From Gentiana macrophylla (taxonomy: Eukaryota; Streptophyta; Magnoliopsida; Gentianales; Gentianaceae), in the NCBI GenBank assembly GCA_026214975.1, contig CM047806.1:79903599-79967598 (forward strand): a stretch of 64,000 bases of DNA, given 5' to 3'. The notes beneath the pieces are model-generated. The model was not told the origin of the DNA and ran no database searches. It saw only the letters and a program-made list of their open reading frames with translations. Positions 1-11,150 of this stretch are shown piece after piece; position 1 is the first letter of the stretch, and each line of letters starts with the position of its first letter. The translations under genes were made by a program, and so were the position numbers.

Positions 1-2
1 TG

Positions 3-830
3 CAGCGAGTTTTCATGCCGTACTTGGATAAGTTCGTGATAGTGTTCATAGACGATATCCTAGTTTACTCTAAGGATGAGAAAGAACACGAGGAACACTT
101 AAGGATAGTGTTGGACACCTTGAAGAAGAATCGTTGTATGCAAAGTTTTCTAAGTGTGACTTTTGGTTGGATCGAGTGAGTTTCTTGGGTCATGTCATTT
201 CGGGAGATGGCATTCAAGTTGATCCGGCAAAGATCGAGGCAGTTGAGAATTGGCCTAAACCTACCACAGTTTCAGAGGTAAGAAGTTTTCTTGGGTTGGC
301 TGGTTACTACCGGAAGTTCGTACAAGATTTTTTGAAGATAGCTACTCCACTCACCGGTGACACGAGAAGAATGTGAAATTTGAATGGACTAATGAGTGTG
401 ATAGGGCTTTTCATACCTTGAAGAGTAAGGCGACTCACGGCACGGTGTTAGCGATTCGGAGATTTTTGATAACTACGATGTCTACACGGATGCTTCGGGA
501 CGAGGGTTTGGGTTGTGTGTTGATGCAAGGAGGAAAAGTGATAGCTTACGCATCTAGGCGATTGAAGGTGCATGAGAAGAATTACGACACATGATCTAGA
601 AGTGGCGGTAGTAGTATTTGCCTTAAAGACTTGGAGGCATTACTTATATGGGGTTAAAGCAAGGATCTTCACCGACCATAAGAGTTTAAAGTATTTCTTC
701 ACACAAGAGAACACGAATATGAGACGAGAGGAGATGGTTAGAGTTCGTTAAGGACTATGATTTGGATATTCGGTACCATCCGGGTAAAGCGAATGTAGTG
801 GCAGATGCTCGAGCGAGAAACCGGTGTTTA
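3..830 (+). pseudogene. Tekay-like pol: reverse transcriptase C-part and RNase H
   Basis: The first codons give the RT catalytic motif FIDD (about 48-59) inside VFIDDILVYS, followed by the thumb/connection region ([20 protein letters not shown], then [12 protein letters not shown]). One base is missing near 130, which moves the frame. RNase H follows from about 373, with the [12 protein letters not shown] stretch near 675-695 and the [11 protein letters not shown] stretch near 775-810. At least three frame changes and stops separate these pieces, so no single protein can be made. In the intact family this enzyme copies the element RNA into DNA and removes the RNA strand inside cytoplasmic particles. 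Confidence 0.88.
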
Positions 831-1084
831 TGGCTTCCAAAGTGTTGAGGTAGTGGCGTAAAGGTTAGATGGGTTGGAAATCGAAGCTTGATCGATTGAA
901 GACCCGCGCGTTTGTGGCACCGTTGTTAGCAAGGTCGAGTTGATGGATGATATTCGGGAAAGCAAGAGGCGAAGACCGGTTTTGTTGGACTTGAAAGCGT
1001 GTTGCTAGAGAGAAGCCTACGGTTGGTTACGTGTTGGATAAGAGTGGAAATCTGTGGTATCGGGATCGGCTATGTGTGCCTAAT

Positions 1085-1864
1085 GTTGGCGACTTGAGAC
1101 AAAGAATTATGGAAGAAGCACATAGGATAGCTTTTTGCGGTTCATCCGGTGCTACTAAAATGTACAGAGACTTAAAGGAAAGATTTTGGTGGCCTCGATG
1201 AAAGTGGAAATAGCCAAGTTTGTGGCGAGTGTGATGTATGTCAGAAGGTTAAGGCGGAGCATAGAAGACCCGGTGGAATGCTTAAGCTATTGGATATCCC
1301 GGAATGGAAATGGGATAAGATCACAATGGACTTCATCACCGGATTACCTAAGACAAGAGGCGGACACGACGCAATTTGGGTAATTGTGGATAGATTGACC
1401 AAATCTGCCCATTTCTTACCATACAAGGTTGACATGCCATTAAAGAAGATGACGACACTATATCTGGACAATATAGTGAAGCTACATGGAGTTCCAATCT
1501 CGATAGTTTCAGACCGTGATCCGAGATTCGTAAGTCGGTTTTGGAAGAGCTTGCAAGAAGCCTTCGGGACCAAGTTGGATTTGAGCACGGCTTTTCATCC
1601 TCAGACAGATGGACAATCTGAGAGGACCATCCAAACACTCGAGGACATGTTGAGAACTTGTGTTTTGGAGGTAGGCGGATCATGGGATGATTTCCTATCG
1701 GTAGCAGAGTTTGCCTATAACAACAGTTTTCATGCAAGCATAGGCATGCCGCCGTTCGAAGCATTGTATGGGAGAAGATGTCGCACGCCGCTGTTTTGGG
1801 ATGAAGTCGGGGATAGACAGATTACAGGGCCAGAAATGGTTGAACAAGCAAAGGAAAGGGTTGA
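1085..1864 (+). pseudogene. Tekay-like integrase, zinc finger and DDE core
   Basis: The N-terminal HHCC zinc finger is readable across two frames: histidine region near 1120, and C-x2-C (CDVCQK) near 1228-1245. The catalytic core lies in the open frame 1278-1982: Asp at 1329-1331 ([10 protein letters not shown]), Asp at 1512-1514 (SDRDPRF) and Glu at 1620-1622 (QSERTIQT), spaced 61 and 36 codons apart, as expected for retroviral-type DDE integrases. The core itself is uninterrupted, but the frame changes before it (near 1240) and after it (near 1860). The intact enzyme inserts the cDNA into chromosomes. Confidence 0.9.
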
Positions 1865-2416
1865 TTGGTCAAGAAGAATCTGGGCACTCAAGATGCATGC
1901 GAGAAAAGTTGGGCTGATGTTAGAAGAAGACCGCTCGAGTTTGAAGTCGGTGATAGAGTTTACCTCCGAGCTTCACCGATGAAAGGAGTGAAACGCTTTG
2001 GACAAAAAGGAAAGCTAAGTCCAAGGTATGTTGGACCTTTTGAGATTTTGGAAAGAGTTGGGACGTTAGCTTATAAGCTTCAGTTGCCAGAATCAATGTC
2101 AAGAGTCCATAATGTGTTTCACGTTTCAATGTTGAAAAAGTGTCTGACGGAGAATGATGTGGAAACTACGGTTGACCCAGAAATCCTACAAGATAACCTT
2201 GCTTATGACGAGAGACCGATCAAGATTCTAGACCGGAAGGAAAAGATGATTAAGAGACGGATGATTCCCTTGGTGTTAGTTCAGTGGAGCAATCATTCAC
2301 CCGAGGAGGCAACTTGGGAAGTGGAAAGCGACATGCTTAGTGAGTTCCAAGAGTTTGGGGATTTACTGGTATGTTCTAGTTTGAGGACGAAACTCCTTTT
2401 AAGGGGGAGAATGTAA
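1865..2416 (+). pseudogene. Tekay-like integrase C-terminus and chromodomain
   Basis: Open frame of 183 codons carrying the C-terminal integrase region ([13 protein letters not shown], then KLSPRYVGPFEILERVG and HNVFHVSMLKK), followed by a chromodomain at about 2205-2365 (VLVQWSNHSPEEATWE). In chromoviruses this module is thought to steer integration to heterochromatin marks. It is out of frame with the integrase core just upstream by a shift near 1860. It ends at the polypurine tract, so pol overlaps the start of the 3' LTR slightly, which is usual for this clade. Confidence 0.88.
2401..2411 (+). promoter_or_regulatory. Polypurine tract of Tekay-like element
   Basis: Purine run AAGGGGGAGAA directly before TG of the LTR. 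It fits the primer site for plus strand DNA synthesis in LTR elements. Confidence 0.75.
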
Positions 2417-3257
2417 TATTCGATTTTAGGAAAGGCGGACATGTCTTTTTGTAAAGCGAAATATTAGGTTCGATTTCCTATTATTTGGAGTTAGTTATTT
2501 GGACATATATATATATATATAATTTCGAGTTTTATATATATAATTAAAAGAAAATTTATTTTTAGTGATCAAGGGAAATTAAGGAAAAGATTAACTCCTT
2601 TATTAAGTTAAGACCTAACTTAAAAATCGAAATTCGATCTAAGAATTCCCCCATCTCTGCGCAAGTTTGAGGAGAGAAAAGGCCAAGGAGTTTTCTTGAT
2701 AATTGAAGCATCCGTTAACCGTTTTCAGATCACGCAAGAGTTTCGGAATCGTCGTGATAAGGGCATCGCTTTGGTATCGATTCGGTTGCAAAGCGAAGAT
2801 TTTTTGAGGGTGTTTGGATCGATTCTGCGTTTGCTTAAGGTAAGGAAAACCAGATCTTATGAATTCAATTGTTGGCTATAAGGATTTGATCATGATCTAA
2901 GGCAATTTATGTGTTAGAGCTTTGAGTTGTTGCTTTGGTAATTGTCTATAGAGGTTATGGTAGTGTTAGATGAGGTTTATGTGCTCAATGTGTTGTCTTT
3001 TTTTACGGTTTTTGGTTGAAATACGATCCGAAATCGCATGGTGATGAAGTTAGGGTTTAGGTCGAACCCAGGTGAACGAGCGTCCGGTATTCAGACGAGC
3101 GTCTAGCCTAGGTTCCACCTTGGACGAGCGTCTGGTTGTATTGGACGGGCGCCCGAGGTGCAATTTTACATTCGAGATTGAAATGGGTTTGGTGGACGGC
3201 GGCCCACTATTTTGGACGGGAAGGCGTCAGTAGAAGCTTGAACAGGCGTCCAAGTCT
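2412..3257 (+). repeat. Partial 3' LTR of Tekay-like element
   Basis: The LTR starts with TG after the polypurine tract and runs about 846 bases before being cut by copia C. It holds a short TA run (about 2505-2522), and from 3075 a set of degenerate copies of GACGAGCGTC (3075, 3094, 3123, 3143 and weaker ones to 3251). There is no 5' LTR in the window for comparison, so the length and true end are unknown. The small open frames within it are not convincing genes. Confidence 0.75.
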
Positions 3258-3583
3258 ATCCCAAAGTTCCTTTGCAGTCTTGCAATCTTTAACCTTCATA
3301 TACATATTGCTATCCAAGGTTCTGTAAATGATGTCAATAGCAATGTTGTTGAGGTTTGCCCTTTTTATGTCTTCTGCATTCCATTCTCTTTTTGGTTTAG
3401 GAATGTACTCAATTCTGTCACACCATTATTATCGCTTTGTAATCTCAGGTGGTCCTTCGATTTAGTACATCCATCATCTCATCATGAGTAGCGACAAGAT
3501 ATGCCTCGCATTCGACGTTTATACTCATCAAATCTATCAAGAGAACACATCAACATAGTTCTAGCATACTGTGTGTTGTCCAT
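3258..3583 (-). pseudogene. Copia C gag, N-terminal fragment
   Basis: The start codon is at 3583-3581, matching the MDNTQYA start of gag in copia A and D. The fragment covers the N-terminal part of the capsid region up to the LWDK-like position, then ends at the junction with the Tekay-like LTR. The frame is disturbed in several places (for example around 3430-3510, where copia D has an intact frame). It cannot give a working capsid protein. Confidence 0.8.
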
Positions 3584-3674
3584 GATGCAAGTCTTGAAAA
3601 TCAGTAACTTGAAAGAAAGTTTTAAAGAATTTTCACAAGCACAACAAGTAGGATTCCTTCAGAACAGAAGCACT

Positions 3675-3686
3675 GCTCCGATACCA
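3675..3686 (-). promoter_or_regulatory. Copia C primer binding site (iMet-like, variant)
   Basis: On the minus strand it reads TGGTATCGGAGC, just inside the LTR. It matches the 3' end of initiator tRNA-Met except for one base: CGG where the usual site has CAG. The same variant occurs in copia A and D. Confidence 0.8.
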
Positions 3687-3688
3687 AT

Positions 3689-5391
3689 TGTTGGTCCCTT
3701 GAAAAGGCTTTGGTTAAGTTTAGAGGGGGTGAATAAACTTAACACTTAAAACTTTGGAGTTAACAAATTCTGCAACTTCAAGATCTGCGATACTCAGAGT
3801 TCACGAGACTTGAAGAGGTCTGTCGATAAACATGAGTTCATTGATAGTTAAGTTTGCTGAATTTGTGCAGCGGAATTAATTCAAAATTAAGCCTTAGTAC
3901 TTGTTGTCAAATATGATACTAAGTATTAGATACTCAGTAGTGCAAGTGTGTGATTTCAGTTGCTAGATTCAGTAGGTTGATGAGTGAAATAAAACAAGTG
4001 CAGAAAGTAAAAGCAGAAAGTAAGTAGGCAGGTTTTTATAGTGGTTCCAGGTGATGTAATCCTGTACGTCCACTCTTCTCCTGTGATTTTGGAGGAAATT
4101 CACTAGAGATCTTTGATGTAGCTATTAGAAAGATTCCTAAGTTGTTTGTCCTTCACCAATGACTATGGCTTCATAAACTGAAAACTGGGAACAGGTAGAA
4201 TTGCTGCTCCTTAGTCTTCCACTGGTCCTTGAAGGGTAGGATTGCCTCTTCACCAGCTCCACCATAAACAACAGTCTTTCACACCTAACAGATGCTTCAT
4301 TGTCTTGGCGGAGTTCTTTATAAAATAAAGAATGAATCAAATGAATGATTGATTTGCAAAGCAGCTTGATTAGGATGATGTAATCACAGACTTGCGTCTT
4401 CAAGTGTGTATGCTTGATGTAGCTTGAACACAGAATGCACTTGAAGAAAATAACTAGATCAGCAGCCTTAAGCTCAGTTTGTTCAACAGGGTGTTTTTCA
4501 GCTCAGTATTATCACTTAAAGTTTATCCCAAAAATTCATCCTCTTTTCTTGAGTTGAAAGTCTTCTATTTATAGGTAGGAATGCATGTGACTTGCATTTG
4601 AAATTCAAATGTGACCGTTCCTTGTATTTGTCCCATCTGATAAGCAATCTGTCACTATTCATAGGATCGACACATCGAAATTCCTTTTTGACAATGCGAT
4701 CTGGCCCACCCTTTGACTTGTATCCAATGGATAAAAATATGGATCATCCCAACGTCTTTTTAATCTCTGCCTTTGATTTTCTTGATAAGTCAGAGGTAGT
4801 TGGCTGTCCTTATCCATGTAATCTTCCAAGATAATCTTGAATTAATCGAGGTAATACATCATGAGTTCATGAGTCTATTTGAGATACCTATCGATCATTG
4901 ATCATCATATAACTGTATACAAAATACAATGCAGCTGATTACTTCTATCTAACTTTTATTTGTGTAGTTAAATTACATCATTTTAATTGTAACTAAGTTC
5001 CAAACATCATCCAACTTATGGAACATAGACCTTCTACACAAGGTATATGTAATTAGTTTAGGTCATCACAGACTTGCCTAAATTCTGATCCCATATCCTT
5101 GACTTGAATTACTAAGTTTGATCCCTTAGCCTTCATTAACTGAGTTTGAGCCTCTCACCTTTCAGTCTTTGATCTTCAAAGAGTTCGACTAGTCTATCGA
5201 CCTATCTACCTCTCGACCGAGACTCAGTCTCATTGATATATATCGCTGACCCTTTATAGTGCTTGTTTGATCAAACCTATTTATGAATCAAACTCTAATA
5301 AACCTATACATTTTATCTAGACATCTTTTTGCCTTTGCACTATAACAGCTAATATGGCACTCATCATCAAAACTAAGAAATAAGTCCAACA
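3689..5391 (-). repeat. 5' LTR of copia C
   Basis: About 1703 bases, with ends TGTTGGAC...GGACCAACA on the minus strand, matching the LTRs of copia A (1682 and 1688) and D (1698 and 1700). A TATA-like box (CTATAAATAG on the minus strand) is at 4573-4564, preceded by the inverted repeat CATTTGAA/TTCAAATG. No gene is carried; short open frames are chance. Compared with the other LTRs it is altered around CAG/CTG triplets, notably 3770-3850 and 5160-5240. Confidence 0.9.
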
Positions 5392-5446
5392 GTGGTGCTC
5401 TTGTCAGAGTTCCCAAGCCTAAAAGTGAATGGACAAATGATGATAG
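5392..5446 (+). pseudogene. Copia B gag, 55-base remnant
   Basis: A piece between the copia C LTR and the LARD LTR. One frame reads VPKPKSEWTNDDR, which lines up with IPKPKREWNAEDKK in copia D gag. The continuation (RTLDSNMY...) begins at 37580, beyond the whole LARD complex. About 15 codons between the two pieces are missing. This fragment is the evidence that everything from 5447 to 37579 sits inside copia B gag. Confidence 0.75.
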
Positions 5447-7065
5447 AATAGGACGTAATATCGCCGGATGGATCAAAGATCCACCCGATTACGCATAGGA
5501 AAGTATAAGATCTAGATCTAGTCAACCAAATTACATAAAATAATAGATCTAAACCTACGAGGGGGTTTAGATTACCAACCTTTTATGGTGCAATTACTCC
5601 AAGAACAAAGGTCAATCCAAGATCCAAGCTAGATGAGAAGCCACGGTCTTCCAACATGTGTCTCCAAGCACCACCAGATGGATGGTGTTTCAAGCCGCCG
5701 GACCTCCTCGGTATGCTACCTTAGAAAACCCGAAGTTTTCTAAAACTCGAACCCTTAGTAAAATAGCCAAAAATTCTAAGCTATTTTACGCCCAAATTTC
5801 GTGTGATGACTTGTGATTTTTGGCTTGGGAGAACTCTCTTTATATAGGAGAGTAAACCTTGACTCCAAGGATTAAATAATTAATCAAAATAATCCTTTTC
5901 CTTAAAAAGATAAATCTAGAATATTCCCAAATTAATAAGGATATATAAGAGATTTTCTTTTCCTTAAATTATTTAACAAATACATAATTTAATCACATGT
6001 CTTATTATTTATCAAGAAAACAAATTTCCCAAAAAATAATATTTAATAAAATATGCGGCCACCCCAAAATAAATTCGGTCACACGCATTTTATATTAAAT
6101 TGGGCCGAGTCCACGACAAATTTCTGTTTCATGTATTTAATTATCTAGTCCAACTAAACAATTAATCCACATATATATCAATTAAATAGTCCAATCCAAC
6201 TATTTAATTATAATTGAAGTGAGGCGACGAGAAAACGTATATGCTATTTTAGGAGCCACGTCGGGGACCATGGACCCATATTCAGTAGCTACAATATATT
6301 AACTGAAATTATTCGTCAGACCGAACAATTATATTCAATATATTAATTCAGGGATTACACCACCATAAACCCGAAACTGAACTCTGCTGAATATAAATAT
6401 AAACTTACACTCAACTTTGAGTCGATAAGATTCCACTGATATAATCATTAGATACGGATAAATCCTCCATAGGCTGTTCGTTATAATTCGGGATATTTCC
6501 GTAAACCCTTCTCGAAACCTCTTATCTTTATTTACCATTAACCCCCTAGTGACCAAATAGTTCATAACTAATATAATATGAACTGCGTGCATCGGTCAGT
6601 TTCTAGGTTTAACAAATAAGGGAACTGTCTGTCTACTTCCCGAGGGAAGGAATGGATTCCATATTTCTGATAGCACAGACTACTCACTCATTCCAGAATA
6701 GAGCCAATGAGAAGTGTCGGATCACATACTACGAAGTGATCCTTACTAACACATCAAACTCTACCCTAGTCTAAGAAATGTCTGTGATCATGTCAGGATT
6801 GAGATTAATCCATATATGATCATCTTGTGATTCGATATGACTTCTCGATCACAGAATTATATAGAGAACTCAAATCAAATCGGTCCATCCCTATATGATT
6901 ATCATCATATATAAATGCCCCACTAGGTACCCTATCACCGACAGTCCGGATAAGACTGTCACACCTAAAGTGTTCTGGGCGCATTATTAGCAAATTAATT
7001 TTGAGACCCATACTCAGATTAATAAACGCTACGGACTAAGTTAATTTTAAGTACATCTCACTAAC
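5447..7065 (-). repeat. LARD-minus 3' LTR, distal part
   Basis: R/U5 end and most of U3 of the 3' LTR, matching 26709-28310 and the reverse complement of 28660-30268. A TATA box sits at about 5840-5848 inside a short inverted repeat (CTCT...AGAG), giving CTCTCCTATATAAAGAGAG on the sense strand. The LTR continues at 20765 after the copia A insertion. There is no coding content; the listed small open frames on both strands are not supported. Confidence 0.88.
7061..7065. repeat. Target site duplication of copia A, left copy
   Basis: CTAAC directly before the copia A LTR, identical to 20765-20769 directly after it. In the undisturbed LARD LTR near 28320-28330 the site occurs once. Confidence 0.93.
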
Positions 7066-8747
7066 TGTTGGACTTATATCTATGTTTTGATGATGAGTGC
7101 CAAACTAGCTGTAATAGTGCAAAGGCAAAAAGATATCTAGATCAAATTTATAGGTTTATTAGAGTTTGATTCATAAATAGGTTTGATCAAACAAGCACTG
7201 TAATAGGTTGCTAATTCATATCAGCAGACTGGTCAAATATCAGTTGGATAGATAGATCAGTAGACTAGTCGAGAACTGTTGAAGGATCAGTGAGGGTTCA
7301 AACTCGATTCTGAAGGCTAAGGGATCAAACTTAGTAATTTAAGTCAAGGATATGGAATCAGAATTTAGGCAATTCTGTGATGACCTAAACTGATTACACA
7401 TATCTTGTGTACAAGGTCTAAGTTCCATAAGTTGGATGATGCTTGGAACTTGGTTATAATTAAAAAAAGGTGTAATCTAACTTCATAAATAAAAGTTCGA
7501 TAAAAGAAGTCAGCTACATTGTATGTTATACATAGCAAATTGCAGTTCAGCAGACTGATGAACCTGCTGATGATATACCTTGGTTAAATCAAGATTATAT
7601 TGGAAGATTACATGGATAAGGACAGCCAACTACCTCTGACTTATCAAACAAATCAAAGGCTGAGATCAAAAAGACGTTGGGATGATTCAGATTTTTAACC
7701 ATTGGATATAAGTCAAAGGGTGGATGTGATGCGCATTGTCAAAAGGAATTCAGCGATTGTGTCGATCCTATGAATAGTGACAGAAGGCAAATCAGATGGG
7801 ACAAAAACAAGGAACGGTTACATTTGAATTTCAAATGTAAGTCACATGCATTCCTGCCTATAAATAGAGGACCTTCAACTCAGAAACTAGATGATGATTG
7901 ATGAAATTTTGATAAACTTTAATGAAGCAATTCTAAGCTGAAAAACACCCTGCTGAACCTACTGAACTTCAAGCTACTGATCCAGAGAAATTCTTCAAGT
8001 GTATTCTACATTCAAGCTACATCAAGTATACACACTTGAAGACTGCAAGCTGCTGATTACATCATCCTAATCAAGCTGCTGCACCTGAATCATTTATTTG
8101 ATTCATTCTTTATTTTATAAAGAATCTGCTTGAAAACAAGTGAAGCACGATTGTGTGAAAAGCTGTTGTTTGTGGTGAGAGTGGTGAAGAGGCAATCCTA
8201 CCTTTCAAGGACCAGTGGAAGACTCGGGAGCGGCAATCCTACTGTTCCCGATTTTGATTTGTGAAGCCATAGTTATTGGTGAAGGACAAGCAATTTTAGG
8301 AATCTTTGTAACTGCAACATCAAAGATCTCTAGTGAATTTCCTCCAACATCACAGGAGAAGAGTGGACGTACTGGATTACACCACCTGGAACCACTATAA
8401 AAATATGCCTACTTACTTTCAGCATTTACATTCTGCACTTAGTTTATTTCATTCATCAGTCAACTGAATCTAGCAACTGAAATCACACACACACACTACT
8501 GAGTATCTAATACTTAGTATCATATTTAACAAGTATTAAGGCTTAATTTTGATACTATTCCGCTGCACAAATTCAAGAAGCTGAATCATCGATGAGACTA
8601 CTATTTATCGGCCAGCTCTTATGAAGTATCGCAGACTCTTGAAGTATCGCAGTCGTTGAAGTTGTAATTTGTTAACTCCAAAGTTTTAAGTGTTAAGTTT
8701 ATTCACCCTCCCCTTAAACTTAACCAAAGCATTTTCAAGGACCAACA
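7066..8747 (+). repeat. Copia A 5' LTR
   Basis: 1682 bases, TGTTGG...CCAACA. A TATA box (CTATAAATAG) lies at 7858-7867. About 35 bases upstream is the inverted repeat CATTTGAA-T-TTCAAATG, conserved in all five LTRs of this family in the window. The U3 promoter would drive the genomic RNA. No gene is seen. Differences from the 3' LTR are clustered (for example 7550-7590 versus 19552-19605). Confidence 0.93.
7857..7867 (+). promoter_or_regulatory. TATA box of copia A 5' LTR
   Basis: CTATAAATAG in the LTR, at the same place in the other LTRs (19881, and on the minus strand 4573, 42893 and 54938). It is the probable promoter of the full-length transcript. Confidence 0.7.
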
Positions 8748-8749
8748 AT

Positions 8750-8761
8750 TGGTATCGGAGC
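8750..8761 (+). promoter_or_regulatory. Copia A primer binding site
   Basis: TGGTATCGGAGC, three bases after the LTR end. It is complementary to the initiator tRNA-Met 3' end except for CGG in place of CAG. Confidence 0.82.
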
Positions 8762-8854
8762 AAAGGTTGCTACTGCGAAGAAATCCTACTTGTTGTGCTT
8801 GTGAAAACTCTTTAAAACTTTCTTTCAAGTTCTTGATTTTCAAAGACTTGCATC

Positions 8855-9949
8855 ATGGATAACACTCAGTATGCTAGAACTATGCTGATGTGTTCTCTAG
8901 ATAGATTTGATGAGTATAAACGTCGAATGCAGGCTTACCTTGCTGCAACTTATGATGAGATGATGGATGTACTAAGCGATGGACCACTGGAGATTACCAA
9001 GGCGAAGAATGAGTGGGTGATACAACCTGAGTACATTCTAAACCAAAAAAGAGAATGGAATGCGAAGACAGGAAGAGAGCAAACCTCAACAACATTGCTA
9101 TTGATATCATTTACAGAACCTTGGATAGCAATATGTATATGAAGGTCAAAGATTCCAAAACTGCAATGGAACTTTGGGACAAGATACAGTTGATCTGTGA
9201 GGGCACTGATGCAATAAAGAAAAATAAGATCAGTGTGGTCAAAAAGAGGTTTCAAAAGTTCAAGATGCTACCTAATGAAACCATTGAGCAGAAGGAATCA
9301 AGATTTAATGCAATCCTGGATGAACTTACCCTGCTGAGTGTAAGTTATACAAAAGAGGAAATAAACACAAAAATCTTGGAAGCATTACCTGCAAAAGATG
9401 TTTGGAAAATGAAGGTGACTGCAATAGAAGAGATGAGAATGTTGCCTGAAGAAGACACTTTCAAATTATTTTTAGATCTTAAGGCTTATGAATTTAGCAA
9501 AAAGCTTGTACCTGAGACTGAAAAAGAAGAGCCAAAGACCACTGCATTGGCTGCTTCACATCAAGAAGAAACATCAAGAGGACAGGATGATCTCATTGGA
9601 TGAGATGCAAGAGCAGATTGCCCCTCTTGAGCAAGAAAATCAGGATGATGAAGAATGGAAAGGCCCTTCAAGAAATTACACAAAGAGGCCTCTTGAAAGA
9701 AAGAAAGAAGAATCAAAGAAAGACAATGACTATCTCAGTGCTTTCATTGCAAGAAACTGTGAGGACACTTCAAACTGGTATCCCGAGTTAAAACAAAGTA
9801 AGGAACCTGATTATCTTTGCTTCAACTGCAAGAAGCCTGGACACTTTAGACCTGATTGTCCAGAACTAATGAAGACCAAGAGTCAACAAAGAAGACATGG
9901 CAAGAAGGCTATGGTTGCTGAAGATGAATCAGGGTATGAAGTGGAATAA
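8855..9949 (+). pseudogene. Copia A gag (capsid/nucleocapsid)
   Basis: Structural polyprotein that forms the virus-like particle. It starts MDNTQYARTMLMCSLDRFDE. The capsid region (LDSNMY, LWDKIQLICEG, RFNAILDEL, EALPAKDVWKMKVTAIEE) runs to about 9520, then a Glu/Lys-rich linker, then a CCHC zinc knuckle CFNCKKPGHFRPDC at about 9820-9861. Copia D shows a second knuckle just upstream (CFHCKKP.HFKPDC); here that one is scrambled near 9740-9790. The frame shifts near 9000-9050 and near 9595. At both places copia D differs at CAG/CTG-type triplets, so sequence error is possible. Confidence 0.88.
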
Positions 9950-11150
9950 AAAAGAAATGAATCGGATGACACGCCCAAGTTCTTGATATGGAAGATTATG
10001 CTTTGATGGCTAATATGGATGAAAGCGAGGAGGTATACAATCTGTATCCATCAATACTCTTCTGGAAGTGATTGTGAGTCAACTTGTGGTTCAAATCCCA
10101 GAAATTCTGACAACAATGAGACTTTGGATGCCATCCTTAATCAACTGAGGATAATACAATCTAGTTATGAGATTGTGAAGGCTGAAAAAGAAGCTCTTGA
10201 ATTGGAAGTTGGAAGATTGAAAGCTGAATTGAGGGTTCTCAAAGGTAAGGAAAACGATGTTGGGATGAGAATCAGTATAAGTCTCTTTGAACATCCAGTG
10301 ACCTCTCGAACCTCTTTGAACCATCTTGTTCCACCATCGCATACAAATCAGGAAATCCTTATGGGGATAGAACAGGCTTGGATTTGGAACTCAACAATCT
10401 AACAAGAGTGGATCGAGAAGGTCATGAACCTAGTACCGAGGTGGTCCTAAGTTTGTACCGCACTAGATCCAACTCCCAATAAGCCGAGGCGAAGAAACCC
10501 AATGAGAATGCTTCAAGGAAGCAAAATCGGAAGTCAAAGAAGTCACGACTCCTAATAAAAGAATAAATCTAAAAATAGGAATTTGCTTTGTGCCTTCTAA
10601 GCTTTCTTGATAGCGGACACTGCTACCAAGTCTCTTTGGACCACGATGGGTAAGAAAGCAGAAATATTCCAAGGATAAGAATCCTAAACCCAAAAATGTT
10701 AATCATTCAAGGGATACTTATCTCGAGGGAAAGGTAGATTGCTCCCTCACGATGATGATTGGAATATTCTGCATCTAATGCTAGAAAGCAGTAAGTATAA
10801 CCATCTTTGCTAGGGTAAAACCTAGGCAATGGGATCAGTGAGAGGACTTACACAAGACCTCGGCAGACTCCATACTACAGTGCATTCTAACAGACTGACA
10901 AACTAATGGTTATGCTAATGTTTCTAACAACCAAAGTCACTTCAAGCAGCATTATAAACCAAAAGGCCAGAAAACATATGTGATTCCTACACAACCTATT
11001 GTTAGAACTTATGGATGTGTGGAATACATGTATGAACCAAAGTATGACACATTCAAGAGAAGACCTTATGGAAACATACCAAGGGTCATGCTTACCACTG
11101 ACCATTATGGACCCAAACAGGTTTGGGTACCTAAAATGTATTAACTTTGT
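9950..11150 (+). pseudogene. Copia A gag-pol linker with coiled-coil stretch
   Basis: Continuation of the polyprotein between nucleocapsid and protease. The clearest open part (about 10060-10250) encodes an acidic, heptad-like stretch (EIVKAEKEALELEVGRLKAE) likely to form a coiled coil. Further on, codons for basic and Asn-rich sequence are readable in changing frames until the protease. No enzyme motif is present. Similar linkers occur in copia B (38480-39500) and D (52680-51650). It is frameshifted in many places. Confidence 0.6.

Larger units (their letters stand above)
1..3257 (+). mobile_element. Ty3/gypsy Tekay(Del)-like chromovirus, 3' part
   Basis: 3' half of a plant Ty3/gypsy retrotransposon, cut by the window start. 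Domain order is RT end, RNase H, integrase, chromodomain, polypurine tract, partial 3' LTR; this order and the C-terminal chromodomain identify a chromovirus. Wording of the RT (VFIDDILVYS) and of the integrase resembles the Tekay/Del clade (family knowledge, no search run). The reading frame is broken several times, so it is defective. The LTR stops at about 3257, where a minus strand copia gag begins with no target duplication, so the junction reflects a deletion rather than a clean insertion. Confidence 0.9.
3258..5391 (-). mobile_element. Copia C: truncated 5' end of a Ty1/copia element (A/D family)
   Basis: On the minus strand this reads LTR (5391 to 3689), primer binding site, leader, then the first ~110 codons of gag, and stops at 3258. 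The sequence closely matches copia D (53636-55754) and copia A (7066-9190), so it is the same family. The rest of gag, pol, ORF3 and the 3' LTR are missing. The left side abuts the Tekay-like LTR. The right side abuts a gag piece of copia B, showing that C had inserted in copia B gag before the deletion. Confidence 0.88.

Noticed and set aside
1241..1764. Minus strand open frames of 115 and 138 codons across the Tekay integrase
   Set aside because: They are shadows of the integrase reading frame on the plus strand and have no protein-like conservation.
4137..4403. Minus strand open frame of 88 codons in the copia C LTR
   Set aside because: It is the LTR sequence itself and is not preserved as a frame in the other LTRs.
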